Assembly: GCA_016802295.1 (NCBI GenBank)
Contig: JAESIW010000208.1
Location: 80,947-144,946, forward strand
Reading direction: 5' to 3'
Length of the DNA: 64,000 bases
From: Brachionus rotundiformis
Lineage: Eukaryota; Rotifera; Eurotatoria; Ploima; Brachionidae
Part shown: positions 1 to 11,062 of the stretch, piece after piece
Layout: every line of letters begins with the position of its first letter
How positions within the stretch are numbered: the first letter of the stretch is position 1
Program-made: the position numbers and the translations under genes
The notes under the pieces: generated by a model
Told to the model about the DNA's origin: nothing
The model's input: only the letters and a program-made list of their open reading frames with translations
Databases searched by the model: none

Positions 1-30
1 AACAATTTTTTTTGAAAAAAATCTAAAATT

Positions 31-429
31 CTAAAAGAAAATGCTTGCAGCACAGACACTTGGATTGTTTCTGACAAACTCGCATCGTCTAGTGACCTCA
101 TCGAAATAGGTCTGCTCACCAACAAATGGACACAAGTAGGTTTTTCTCTGTTGTCCATAGACACATGCATGGAAAATGTTGCAATATTTGCTATCTCTGT
201 GATGACCGGTTGGCAAACCGACACAATTGAATGGAAGACCAGCCAAAAGGTTTTCCATTATGGTTTCGCCAGTGTTTGTGATGGTTGGCTGCTGGATGGG
301 GTACGGTCCAGAGGCTGGTTGAGCTGCGACAGGTGCAGGCTGAGCAAAAACAGGTGCATTCCAGTTTTGCTGAAGAGAAATGTGAGCAACGCTCAATAGA
401 ACAATAAGAATAGTCACTTTTTGGCTCAT
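31..429 (-). CDS. Secreted chitin-binding (peritrophin-A/CBM14) protein, copy 1
   Basis: A 132-residue secreted protein with one CBM14 (peritrophin-A type) chitin-binding domain. Residues 1-20 are a clear signal peptide: MSQK, then a hydrophobic run, then a QQ cleavage region. After an Ala/Pro/Gln-rich spacer comes a C-terminal domain (about residues 68-128) with six cysteines in CBM14 spacing and the aromatic residues expected for binding chitin. It has no intron and starts at a true ATG. A close paralogue lies downstream on the same strand at 1179-1700 and shares the segment just before the domain (SGPYP..QPTITN.GETI). The role is presumably in an extracellular chitinous structure such as jaws, gut lining or egg shell; which one is not visible in the sequence. 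Domain call is confident, tissue role is inferred. Confidence 0.85.
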   Translation of the reverse strand: MSQKVTILIVLLSVAHISLQQNWNAPVFAQPAPVAAQPASGPYPIQQPTITNTGETIMENLLAGLPFNCVGLPTGHHRDSKYCNIFHACVYGQQRKTYLCPFVGEQTYFDEVTRRCEFVRNNPSVCAASIFF

Positions 430-498
430 TTTTTTTTACCTTTTTTTATTTCGGTTTACACTTTTTTCACTAGTTTGTGAATAAGATAAAGTGGAGAA

Positions 499-506
499 TA
501 TTTATA
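499..506 (-). promoter_or_regulatory. TATA box of CBM14 gene copy 1
   Basis: TATAAATA on the minus strand, about 70 bases upstream of the ATG at 429. This is the expected place for a metazoan core promoter with a short 5' leader. An 11-base motif further upstream (557-567) is shared with the paralogue. Confidence 0.5.
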
Positions 507-556
507 CTCGATTAAGGTTAGGCCACGAATTGTTTTTAAAGTCTTATGTAAACTTA

Positions 557-567
557 ATCAAGGATTA
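557..567 (-). promoter_or_regulatory. Shared upstream motif TAATCCTTGAT, copy 1
   Basis: TAATCCTTGAT on the minus strand, 51 bases upstream of the TATA box. The identical 11-mer occurs at 1794-1804 upstream of the second CBM14 gene, in the same orientation and at a similar distance. It is a candidate transcription-factor site, or residual homology from the tandem duplication. Function is inferred. Confidence 0.3.
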
Positions 568-1178
568 GTATTTCGTAATGGACATACAAGCCAAGTATTA
601 TTATTAAAATAAAGTAATTTGAGAGAGATTATTTTTTAAATTTTTTTATTTTGATTGATTAATAAGTAATAGGAACAAAAATGATATTTTATTTATTTTT
701 TAACTATATGCTTTATCTTTTCTAATCTACTATTTAAAAAATCTTCTTTATTATATTGCTTTATAGTTGTCATGTTCATCTCAAATTATTTATATTTTCA
801 AAAGAAAATTTATTTTAATTAGCTATTTAATCTTTAATCTTCTATTTCCTTTTTTTAGATTAAATTTTTTTACATTTTAGATTAACATTAAATTATTTTG
901 CTTCTTTATTCCTTATAATTAAGATTCTTTTACACTGTTGGACTCAAATTGAATTAGTTATTTGGTTATTTTTTTTTTTCATATTCTAAGAATATTACTT
1001 CATACTCGTTCATTATTTGAATAAAATTAATTTCTTTTTACTATTTAATCTTTAACTGATCCCCTGAGTCTTCTTCAATTAAAATAAAAAATTTTAAATT
1101 TTATTTTTAGTTTATATAATTTTTATTAAATAAATCAAGACTTTGTCTTCTAATTAAAAATTTTAAAAAAATTTAATT
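568..1178. other. Intergenic, AT-rich
   Basis: Spacer between the two tandem CBM14 genes. It holds the 3' flank of copy 2 and distal promoter of copy 1. No coding signal, RNA gene or repeat was recognised. Confidence 0.6.
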
Positions 1179-1700
1179 TTAAAAAGAAAGATAAGCATTT
1201 GAAGGACATCCTCTTGGATTATTTCTTACAAATTCACATCGTCTAGTTACATCATCAAAATAAGTATTTTCTCCAACGAATGGACATGAATAGGTTTTTC
1301 TTTGCTGACCAAAAACGCAAGCATGGAATACATCGCAATATTTTGAGTCTCTATGGTGTCCTGTCGGTTTTCCTTGGCAATTAAAAACTACACCTCCAAC
1401 TAAATTTTCAATTATTGTTTCACCATTGTTTGTGATTGTTGGTTGGCGTAAAGGATAAGGACCTGAAGAAGAGACTGGCGCTTGAGCAGAAACTGGAATG
1501 TTTTGGATTGGTAGTTGAGCTTGCTGAGGCAATGGAGCTTTTTGATTAAATTGGACATTCTGGTTCCATTGAGGTTGATTTTGAACATTTTGGCTAAAAA
1601 ATTTCGAATCCCAAACTAGATTATCTTTCTTCCAGTTTTGTTGATAACTAGATTGGAATAGAGCTAATAAAAGCAATACAATTGTAAATTTTGACAGCAT
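1179..1700 (-). CDS. Secreted chitin-binding (peritrophin-A/CBM14) protein, copy 2
   Basis: A 173-residue paralogue of the protein at 31-429. The frame also contains an ATG at 1736, but I choose the one at 1700. Its product begins with a signal peptide (MLSKFTIVLLLLAL...QQNW) that aligns with the start of copy 1, and a TATATAAAA box at 1748-1756 puts the expected transcription start downstream of 1736. The central part is rich in Gln, Pro, Asn and Ala (a low-complexity spacer, longer than in copy 1), followed by the conserved pre-domain segment and a six-cysteine CBM14 domain at the C-terminus. No intron. Probably a structural or matrix protein of a chitinous extracellular layer. Confidence 0.85.
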   Translation of the reverse strand: MLSKFTIVLLLLALFQSSYQQNWKKDNLVWDSKFFSQNVQNQPQWNQNVQFNQKAPLPQQAQLPIQNIPVSAQAPVSSSGPYPLRQPTITNNGETIIENLVGGVVFNCQGKPTGHHRDSKYCDVFHACVFGQQRKTYSCPFVGENTYFDDVTRRCEFVRNNPRGCPSNAYLSF

Positions 1701-1747
1701 CTTAAAGCTTTTTAGATATTTTATCTTTTTTTTCACTTAACCATTCT

Positions 1748-1756
1748 TTTTATATA
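1748..1756 (-). promoter_or_regulatory. TATA box of CBM14 gene copy 2
   Basis: TATATAAAA on the minus strand, 48 bases upstream of the ATG at 1700 and only 12 bases upstream of the alternative ATG at 1736. It therefore helps decide the start codon. Confidence 0.5.
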
Positions 1757-1793
1757 GTTTTTCTCTTCTTTGAAAATAAAAGTATTTAGTTTT

Positions 1794-1804
1794 ATCAAGG
1801 ATTA
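1794..1804 (-). promoter_or_regulatory. Shared upstream motif TAATCCTTGAT, copy 2
   Basis: Second copy of the 11-mer found upstream of the neighbouring CBM14 gene. It lies 38 bases upstream of the TATA box. Confidence 0.3.
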
Positions 1805-2477
1805 AAAATATAGTTCCTTAAATTGTTTGATTTGAATTTAATCACTTTATTTTTCAAGAATGCATATCGGGGTTTTTCTATTATTTAAATAAAAGAAATT
1901 TTATAAAGCTTTTAAATACTTTAATTTTATTGCGCAAGCTATTTATAAATCATTTAAAACGCTTAATAATTTTGAATTCGAGGGATTCGACATAGATATA
2001 AGATACTCTAATTAAACATAAATTACTAAATAGAAAAGGAAATATTTTTTTTCAACTCTTTTTTGAATTAAAGTAAAAAAAAAGATATGATGATATGATA
2101 AAATATTGGTAAGTCTTAAGTTCTTTACATTTATTCAATATTTTCCAAATACTTAACCAAATTAATCTAATAAAATTTTCTTATATTAAATTAATTTACT
2201 TTAAAAGATTATTTTTAAAAGATTTATTTCAAAAAAAGCACTTATATTTTCTCTATTCTGAAGCGGCAATGTTTAAATCGAATTTATTATATCAAAAAAA
2301 ATTAGTTGAAAAGTCTCTATATTTAAAAAACTTGAAGATTAAATTAACTTTTGTTTAAAAATACTCTCAATAATCACACGGAATATTTTTAAAAAGAATT
2401 ATAAAGAATGACAAAAATTGCATAAAAAGTGACTTGAATAATTTACAACTAAATTAAAAAATAGATAAAAAAATGTA
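1805..2477. other. Intergenic, AT-rich
   Basis: Distal upstream region of the second CBM14 gene and 3' flank of the coronin-7 gene. Nothing else recognised. Confidence 0.6.
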
Positions 2478-5400
2478 TCAATCCCATTCGCTATTATCAT
2501 CATCGTCATCATCATCACTTTTATTTTGATGGAAAAGAGTTGCTCGATGCAACATGGCAGATATCATGTTTCCATCATTTTCATTCAAATTCAACGGATT
2601 ATTGCCATTTTGTTTACCATTTTTCGTTTCAGCTTTTTTTATCATATCTTTTTGTCTGCTTGGTTGACTTTTCTGATCTGGCACAACCATGTCAGACAAT
2701 CGCTGCATGCCTTCTGGTTGAAGATTAATGTAGTTCAATTGTATTTGAATGCCTGAAAACCAATCATCAGCGCTCAAATAGGGCTCACTTCTGTCAATAG
2801 TGTCTGGAAATATATCATCTTGAAAAAAGCTTAGTTTTACTCTTGGAACAGTAAAGCTCATCGGCTCTATTCTGTTATCTTTTGTTAATCTAAACGCACG
2901 GTTTATCTCGGCTGATTTGACGTCGCATGTTGTTTTTGGTAAAAAAGCGATAGCCAAGTGTGATCCATCTGGTTTAAATGGGGTCAAAACTTGGAAATAA
3001 GGTTCGTCTTCTTGAATTTCGTAAAGAATAATTGTTTCTTCTCCTTTGGCATATAAATAGACAACATTAACATCAGGATCAAAATAAGGTATCAGAAGCG
3101 ATGGTGAGTGATTAATGTCCTCCGATTTAAGCTCTGCCAAAGTTTCACTATCGAACAGAAATATTTGTCTGAGGTTTCCGGAACCAAAACCACTGACTAA
3201 AAGACCACGACCTTGAAGAACCCATTCAATACGAGCTGCTTTGGCGTCTTTTCTTGGTCCGCATTTAGACTCAAGAATAGGCTGTTCACTTTGTAGTGGA
3301 GCAAAGATTCGGATGAATCCGTCTTTGCATATGGTTGCCAATTTAGTGCCACAAGGACTCCAATTAAAGTTAAATATCTTTTAAATTAATCAATAGAAAA
3401 ATATTAATTTTATTTTCACAAATAGTTACAAAATCAGGATGGTGTTGAAGAGTTATCATGGCCTGTTGGGCATCGATGTTCCATATTTTAATTGACTTAT
3501 CATAACTGGCTGAAGCTAAGACATTTTTTGCGTAAGGATGGTATTTTATGCTTGAAAGACGGTCAGCATGACCTGTTAATGTTATTTCAGGTTCATCTAA
3601 AGACTTGTCCAAACCGTCTTCTGGAATTTTCCATATCTTGATGGTACAATCATCACATGCTAAAAAAAATATTTATTTGAAATTAATAAATGGAACAACA
3701 ATTTTTTTAATAGTTTAATAAAAATATATATTTATTAGATATTTTAAAAATCATCAAAATTTTAACTACTTTTAATTTTTTATAGTCTTATTTTGTGTGA
3801 TAATATACAAAATTCGATATAACTAATCAACTTTTAAACTTTTATATTATCTCGTTTTCATTAATTTTAAATTAAGATTGCTTCTCAATTTTTATATTAA
3901 ATTGAAAATTTGAAATAATATTTCAATAGTTTTTTTTTATAGTAAATTAACAAACCTGTTGCTAGTGTATCTTCATCATAAGGATCCCATTGAAAATCAG
4001 AGCACTTAACTTTATTTACAATTGTATTGTTAACACTGTCGTCTAATCTTCCTGGTTTGTTTAACTTAAATATTATAAAACAATTAATTAAATAAAATAA
4101 TTTAAAATTGGCACTAATTTTTCTTTCCAAATAAATTTTAAAATAAAGGCTTTTAATAAATGATTGATATAACACGATCGATCATAATAAATCCAAACAA
4201 TCATAGTTAAAAAATAAAATATATAAATTTAAAAATTTTCCTCAAAAATCTTTTTTATACAAAAAATAGCATCATATTTCACTTCAACAATATCATTAAA
4301 TCTTACTTCAACAACTCCGATTTGGCCTGAATTTGCACCAACAAAAAAAGCAGCATGACGAGTATTAATTTGAAAACCATTGGACTCTGCTGACCACATG
4401 CTGCTCAAACTTCTAATGTTTGTGATGTGTTCAGTTTTATGTGCGGCTTTACCATTGATATATTTGAACTTGGATTGATAAAAAACAGATTTAACTTTGG
4501 AAACTCGGCTTTGAGTAGACAAAGGAGTTAATGGTTTGGAATTAAGTTGTGGAGTTTGGTTAAGAGCGGATCTCATAATGACATTTTCAGGCTTTTTCTG
4601 ACTGTTTTCCTTATCAGAAGAGCCGTCTTCAGCATGGGTGTTATCATTTTTGGATGATTTAGTAGGTTCATCAATGACTGGTGCTGTTTCGGATTGTTGG
4701 TTATTCGAAGAGACTAGAGCTGATACAGCTATTGGAGCCGATTTTGGAGTCTGTTGAACTGGAGCTGAATTTGACATCACATTGGTCTGTGAGTCGGTTT
4801 CATTGTTTGGTGAAATTTTTCCCAAATTTTTTTGACTTATTAAATTTAAAGGTGCTTTCAAGGCATCTGCATTATTGCCTTGTAACCACTCAGTCTTGGC
4901 ACAGCCTGGCTCATATACATTAAAAGTGTCTGGATACAAATTTTGGTGAAACGATGATTTATCGTTTCTTGGTGCAATGTAAGGCAACGGATAGACCGAG
5001 TTACGAGTTAGCAAGATCAAGCGATCTATTTCACATTTCATCAAACTTAGACCATACTTTGGAAGCATACAAACACCTTTTATTTGATCATCTACATGTT
5101 GTGAACTATTGTGGGTATATGTCCAAGAATTTGTCAAAAATATTTCACCATACTTGATGTTTGTTTCGGCTTTGCCGACCAAGAACAAAGCCGATGTGTC
5201 ATGATCATAATATGGATTAAGAACATTGTTGCCAGAGTCAATGCTAGACTCGTGGACTGGTGCAGATGTATTACGCACATCCCATAGGTGAATTTCACGC
5301 GTGAAGCTAGGCGTATAAACACTGGTCATAATACAATCAGAAGTGCCAAGCCACACAACCTTGGTATCTTTGTTGGCTGTTTTTGTATTTTGAATTTTCT

Positions 5401-6160
5401 ACAATTCAATAAATAATTATTAACTAGTAATCTAAAAATAATTTTAATTACCAAATTTTGGCCAGTATTCATATTACGAGGGTCAGTAATACATAAAGTT
5501 TTGTCTTTGGCAGCAGTGCAAATCAGTGAACCATCTTTTTTCCAGCAAAGGCCCTGAATAGCTTCAGTATGAGGACATATTGTTTGAACATTGGAAGCCT
5601 GATTGTCATTTACATCCCACAAATAGACAGTATTGAGCGAGCTGGACGCGAAAATACCATCAACATTCGGGTTCCATTGGATGCAATCACTTCTATTCTC
5701 TGAAATTGGAATGCTTGCCAAAGGATCCATCTTGCACATGCTCGAATCCGACTCGTTGCTCACAGACCAGAGCTTAATGACTGAATCAAGGGCACATGTA
5801 GCAACTATTGATTGATTGAATGAGTTGTATTGAATGTCCGTGATGGGCGCACTATGAGCGTGGACAACACAAAACATTTCACTATTAAAGGTAGCTCGCC
5901 TTGGCAAATCATCATGTTTAATGGTGCACAAGCTTCCTCCCGATGCGCTGTCAAATGTAAATGTTATATGATCTAAGCTGCAGTTAATCAAACTTCCAAT
6001 TGTGTTTGACAACCGGTTGGTAGATAGCCCAGATAGATTTTGCTTTTAAAAAATTTCAACTAAAATCAAGGCTTATTAAGATATAATAATGTTTAAATAC
6101 CTCTTTTTTGATAAGCAAAGGATTTACATTTTTATATTTACTGTACGCTACTTTGAACAT
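2478..6160 (-). CDS. CORO7: Coronin-7 / POD-1 (two tandem coronin beta-propellers)
   Basis: Six exons on the minus strand: 6101-6160, 5452-6042, 4307-5398, 3956-4064, 3430-3659 and 2478-3377. All have GT-AG borders and in-frame joins, giving 993 residues (human CORO7 is about 925). There are two coronin units. The first starts at the N-terminus (SKYKN), with WD40 repeats including IKLWSV and VYLWDV. The second starts near residue 523 (the FYQSKFKYING coronin signature), with repeats including IKIWNI. A Ser/Asn/Lys-rich linker joins them. The C-terminus is a run of Asp ending in SEWD, matching the acidic actin/Arp2/3-related tail of coronin-7. Coronin-7 acts in Golgi trafficking and actin organisation in the cytoplasm. 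The duplicated propeller and acidic tail separate it from short coronins. Some introns are about 50 bp; the one at 3660-3955 is longer. Confidence 0.92.
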
Positions 6161-8056
6161 GTTGGTCTAAGAAAAATAAAAATAAAAAAATTATTCTTTT
6201 TTATTTAAACCTTTAAATTAAAAAAAAAATTAAATCTTTGATAAAAAGATATGTATTTTTTGCATTTTGAATTAGAAGCCAAGTTTAAGTCCTAAATCAC
6301 ATGATTTTAAAAGATTATAATTTAGAAAAACTTGTGATTTTGAATAAGTAATATACAAAGCAATTATCTATGTGGATAGAATATTTTTTATAAATTTTGG
6401 TATCCAATCCATTGACTTGGAGGCTTATGTGATCAGTTCTAATTATTTCTTGATATTAGACCCAGATTTATGCTCATCTTTAGAGTCATAAAAGTTCGAA
6501 ATAAATTTTTATTAAAATTTTAAGAAACCCATCAAGTATATGATAAAGTAAACCAAGACTCTAAATTCACTCACTATTTAATTATAAAGAATTTCCAATT
6601 CCCTTTTTTGTTAATCTTTGTAAAACAATTCAATTAAATAAAAAGTTAATTTCTCAATTATTATCCTTGAAACATTATTTTATTTGGCAACTCAAGTCTT
6701 GGCAACGCTTAAATCATAAGAACTAATATGTAGCCAAATTATGAACAGATAATTATTTTTTGCTTAAAACAAAAATTAGATAAAATATAAATTCATATTG
6801 AAATTATTTAAATTATTTAAAATTAAATATTAGTTGACTTCGTGAAGTCTTATTATAATAATTTTAGCCAAAAAACTTCAAGGAAAGTTGATATTTTTTA
6901 TTAAAGTTTAGAATGAGCAAACACTCTTACCTTTATATGGTGAAAAATTCCTTAATGGTTAAATAATTATTCCTTAATATTCTTCTTCAGGTATTTTAGA
7001 AAAATATAGAGTATATTCTTGCCACGCAGAAAAAATGTTTGGATTAAAAGCTTTGTTTATCTTTTTATCCAAGTCTAGTCTATTTGAAAAAATATATTTA
7101 AGATGAGGTCCCTGATCCATCTCTTTTTTATAGGAAAAAACTTAATATTTAAACTTTGGCGATGAGTTGGCCAAAATTAGCATAAAAAATAATAGACATG
7201 TTTACAGACAAATAATCATAAATTCTGATAGCCACTGAATTAAAAGTTTAATTAATTCAGATTCGAAATTCCAATGATAAAATAAAATTATTCTATTAAA
7301 TGAACATCCTACAGTTTAGAAAAATTAATATTTGAAGAGCGAAATGAATAAGAAATAATATTTAAAATTATGTTCAACATGTGATACTATTGCTAAAAAA
7401 AGAAAAAGCTAAAGCTTATTCACATAAATAATTTTTCTTTTTTTTTATACATTTTTGACTATTTAGTTAAAAATTTCCATTTATAGCTGTTTCTAAATCT
7501 AACAATTTTAATAAATTAATTTTATACTTGATAAAATCAATTTTGAAAATAAAAAATATTGTCCACACATTTTAAACAAACAGGATTTTTATTTATCAAA
7601 AAAAGAGATAGAGTTGGTTGGTTTGAGGTACAATTTTGCCATGAATATACACTTGGCAATGGTTAATTCTAAGACATTTTACTGTTTTTGTGTCCAATCC
7701 TATGGTAAACAAAGAACTTTTTATCAACAATTTGAGTTTGATAATCAAAACTTGAACATTGACTTAAATTTACCTTTTTTTATAATTGTAGCTAAAATTT
7801 ATAGCCAAAAATGTCAAAAAATGTAATTAATTATTTTAAATTATAATTAAAGCTAAGTGATTTTTTTATTGCTAATTACATTAACAGTGATGTAACTTTA
7901 AAAAAAATACTATCATGATGCTTTACCTGACAATTTTTGCTTATAAATGTACAAATTTTTTTTTAGTATATTTAATTATCAAAAAATAATTTTGACCCTA
8001 TTCAAATATTGTAAATCTTTATTTTAGAATAAAAATACTGATATTTTCTAAAAATT
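6161..8056. other. Intergenic, AT-rich
   Basis: About 1.9 kb between the 5' end of coronin-7 and the 3' end of eIF2-alpha, whose transcript must end here. A 70-codon open frame at 7614-7826 begins with TTG and resembles nothing I know. No RNA gene or repeat recognised. Confidence 0.55.
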
Positions 8057-9127
8057 TTATTCATCAAAGTTATCGTCATCATCAGCATCTTTAGAATTGA
8101 CAGTCAGTCCACTAAAAGCTTCCTCAAAATTACGAGCCTTGTTTGATTTTCTTTCCTGATTAGCTTTGGCAATCTCTTCATCCTCTTCCTCATCTTCATC
8201 GTCTTCTTCAGACTCTGTTTCACTGTCTCCAGCAACCTGTTCATTTTCAGCCTCAAGTTGATCAAATTGCTTGGCCAATTCAGCCTCGTCCAAGTCTGTG
8301 ACAACTTTGGGAGCCATTTTAACTTTGAATCGGCCTCGCTGGGACTCGATGCTTTTTTGAATTTTTTCTATAACACTTTGCAAGAGTTTTATTCCCTCTT
8401 CGCGGTCTAAACTGGTAGATGTGACCACAAATGTCGGCGGGGCGATCAAGTTTATCTTGACAGGCTTTTCCTCTGTCGATAAGGTAAGACCCTCTTTGAG
8501 TGCCTTTTTAATTGCATCTATGCCTTCGTAGCTGTAGCATGACACCTCGATATCGGCCCTGCACTTGACTGCCTGAGGTGTCAAGCGTCTCTTGATATTT
8601 GCCATGAGAATTTCTTTCCAATCTTCGGGAATTTCAAGATCATCCAAAACAGACGGATCTGTAACACTTTGCTTAAAAATTTCATACGAATGGCCTGGTT
8701 TTTTGTACTTATCATCAATTTTCCAAGCTGTACGTTCATATAAATTTTCAAATTCTTCATCAGTATTCATTTTAAGAACTTCAGCAGTGTGGCGTAGAAT
8801 ACTGTTGACAGTCTTTCCTTTGGCAAATTTCTCCTCGCACTTGATTATCTCTTCTGTAGATACCCTACGCTTAGATAAATCTATATAACCTTTCTCTTTA
8901 TCTACACGGATGACCACTACTACTTCATTTCGGCCAACTCTGATGAGTCTGTTAATGGAACGAATGCGTCTACGGGACAACTCGCTTAGAAGAATCATAC
9001 CCTCGATTTTGTTGTATTCGAGCAGGTTGACATATGAGCCCATTTCGGCTATTTGGCGCACATTTACCATCACCACTTCGTCGGTGTCTGGGAATTTGTG
9101 CTTGTAAAATCTGCATGAAAGTGGCAT
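8057..9127 (-). CDS. EIF2S1: Eukaryotic translation initiation factor 2 subunit alpha
   Basis: Single-exon gene of 356 residues. Its product is the alpha subunit of eIF2, the GTPase complex that brings initiator Met-tRNA to the 40S ribosome. The N-terminal S1/OB domain runs to about residue 90 and contains the regulatory loop MILLSELSRRRIRS. Ser51 (counting the initiator Met) is the residue phosphorylated by PERK, GCN2, PKR and HRI type kinases in stress. The helical and C-terminal alpha/beta domains follow (KINLIAPP, PKVVTDLDEAELAKQ). The protein is about 40 residues longer than human eIF2-alpha because of a C-terminal extension that begins with a long Glu/Asp/Ser tract. Identification is secure from continuous similarity over the whole length. 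Confidence 0.97.
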   Translation of the reverse strand: MPLSCRFYKHKFPDTDEVVMVNVRQIAEMGSYVNLLEYNKIEGMILLSELSRRRIRSINRLIRVGRNEVVVVIRVDKEKGYIDLSKRRVSTEEIIKCEEKFAKGKTVNSILRHTAEVLKMNTDEEFENLYERTAWKIDDKYKKPGHSYEIFKQSVTDPSVLDDLEIPEDWKEILMANIKRRLTPQAVKCRADIEVSCYSYEGIDAIKKALKEGLTLSTEEKPVKINLIAPPTFVVTSTSLDREEGIKLLQSVIEKIQKSIESQRGRFKVKMAPKVVTDLDEAELAKQFDQLEAENEQVAGDSETESEEDDEDEEEDEEIAKANQERKSNKARNFEEAFSGLTVNSKDADDDDNFDE

Positions 9128-10274
9128 TTTTTCTAAATTTTAATTTTTTTTTATTAAAAATGTCAAATAATTAATAGTTTATTTTAAAGATTTGGGTCTT
9201 GGTAATTTGATAAAATAATTTGAAATTTCGTTAAATGTTCTAAATTAAAGAGTAATGAATGGAAGATGTGAAGGTTGGTATTAGCATATAAATATATAAG
9301 CATGTTTGTAGTTGGTGCAGAATTTTTGAGCTTTAAGTTGGCAAAAAGAATGAAAATTTTAAAATTATTAAATATTTAAATCAATATGTATTTGAGTTGT
9401 CTTTAATTAATATCATGAATTGCATACCTCAGTGGTTTTTTAAAAATTGATTAGACAGCTAAAAAATTTGCACAAATAAATTATTTTTAAATTTATTTTA
9501 TAATTAACATAACTTTTTTCAAATAAAATTTTTCATATAAAAACAATTGAATCGAATTGACATGGTTTTCACCATTCACCATAAATTCTTTGTCTATCGA
9601 AGATTTATTCCAGGTTGTACTTATAATTTTACATAGTTTACTTACTGTTAATAATAAGCTGCATGTTAGTTACACGTGTATATAATGTACCAATAATATT
9701 AAAGTACCATTTTTTCCAAAAATCAGTATTTTATATAAATTTAAAATAGAAATAAATAAAATATTGTCACCGACCTAACTGTTCAAGATAAGGTACATTT
9801 TCGCATTTACGAGGCGTGAAACGATTAACTTCGTTAAGCTTTTAGCTCTAATTCTTTATGAGTGATACCAATCTTTCTGGTAAAATTCTGTTTCTTACTA
9901 TTTTATCAAGATTGGTGTTAAAAGGTCTTTAAAAGGTCCATATGACATGTTGGATGCCCTTTTTAGAACTGGGCATGTAGTTCTGGATTGAAATTTAAAA
10001 TTTTCTAAATTTTTACAATTTAAAATTGGAGGATGCGATGACAATGGAAATCTTACATATGATATTATATGAGATCAGAGTCTCTTGCAAAGCAAAGTGC
10101 CAAGACTTTCAAATATTTTTATCAGCATTTAATTTGCTTTATTGGTACTTGCTTACACCTGATATTTCCATTAATGCCGAGCTGGAATAAAAGGCCCTTA
10201 GGTACTTTTTAAACCACTAAGTTCAAATACATGAGTTTTTTCCTTTTGTTCTTTACCAATTTTTCCAAAAATCA
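9128..10274. other. Intergenic; part less AT-rich, origin unknown
   Basis: Upstream of eIF2-alpha. The stretch at about 9770-10220 is noticeably less AT-rich than its surroundings and may be an old mobile-element fragment, but no open frame or known motif was found. It ends at the MITE at 10275. Confidence 0.4.
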
Positions 10275-10473
10275 GGTATTGTGAATTTCAAAAACAAACA
10301 GAACAAAAATCTTTCCTATTTTGATATTTTTCTGATGTAGATAAAAGACAAAAAGTAAAACATTAATAAGATTTAAATTAATTTTTGATTTTGTTTACCT
10401 AAAAAAATGAAAATAAAGTTTTTATTTAAGATAAAAAATTTTTTAATGTTTGTTTTTGAAATTTACAATACCC
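10275..10473. mobile_element. MITE, copy 1 (199 bp, terminal inverted repeats, 8-bp target duplication)
   Basis: Starts GGTATTGTGAATTTCAAAAA and ends with the inverse (TTTTTGAAATTTACAATACCC). It is flanked by a perfect 8-base direct repeat AAAAATCA at 10267-10274 and 10474-10481. The interior matches the copies at 21606-21870 and, inverted, 55261-55602, but with one arm shortened. It has no coding capacity. The 8-bp target duplication suggests a hAT-type element mobilised by a transposase encoded elsewhere (inference). Confidence 0.8.
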
Positions 10474-10481
10474 AAAAATCA

Positions 10482-11062
10482 TTATCCTACATTTTTACCA
10501 TCTAATTCATACATTAATAATCAAATTATTTTCAAGAAAGCCTTACCTTTTGTAGATCATTTAAAATGTGAAAGAATGATATGTTCTATTAATTTTTGGT
10601 TTAAAACCATAATTTGGTTAGCTTCTTCTATTTTTAATTTTGCCAGATTAATCATTTTAACTTATTTGGTATTTAATATTCCTCACTTAATTACTCAAAT
10701 ACAGTCTTGATAGATATTAAATAAAAACTCTTTTCTGTATGAGATATTTTGGTCAAAGAATAAATTGAATATTTAAGTTTAAATTGGTTAAATTGTTGGA
10801 AATACAATATTTCATAGTATTTTTTCAAGCAAGAAGACCAAAAAGGGCAAAAAGTTACCAAATAGTTCTAAAATCATAATGTAGAATTTAGAATACCCAA
10901 CCAATATTCCAGACTGGATAGTTTTCTTAGCCACCTTTATTACCAATGGCATTTAAAAAAGCAGCAATTAGTTAGTTCAAAAATGACTGTTTAAACTTTT
11001 TGCTTAATATTCCAACCAATATTTTCTTAATTTTTATTTTTTTAAAAAATTTAACAATAAGG
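10482..11062. other. Intergenic, AT-rich
   Basis: 3' flank of the STIL/Ana2-like gene. A TTG-started open frame (10450-10710) overlapping the MITE end is not considered a gene. Nothing else recognised. Confidence 0.5.

Noticed and set aside
7614..7826. 70-codon plus-strand open frame
   Set aside because: Starts at TTG, has no similarity or splice context, and lies in AT-rich DNA.
10450..10710. 86-codon plus-strand open frame
   Set aside because: TTG start and overlaps the end of a MITE; no known domain.
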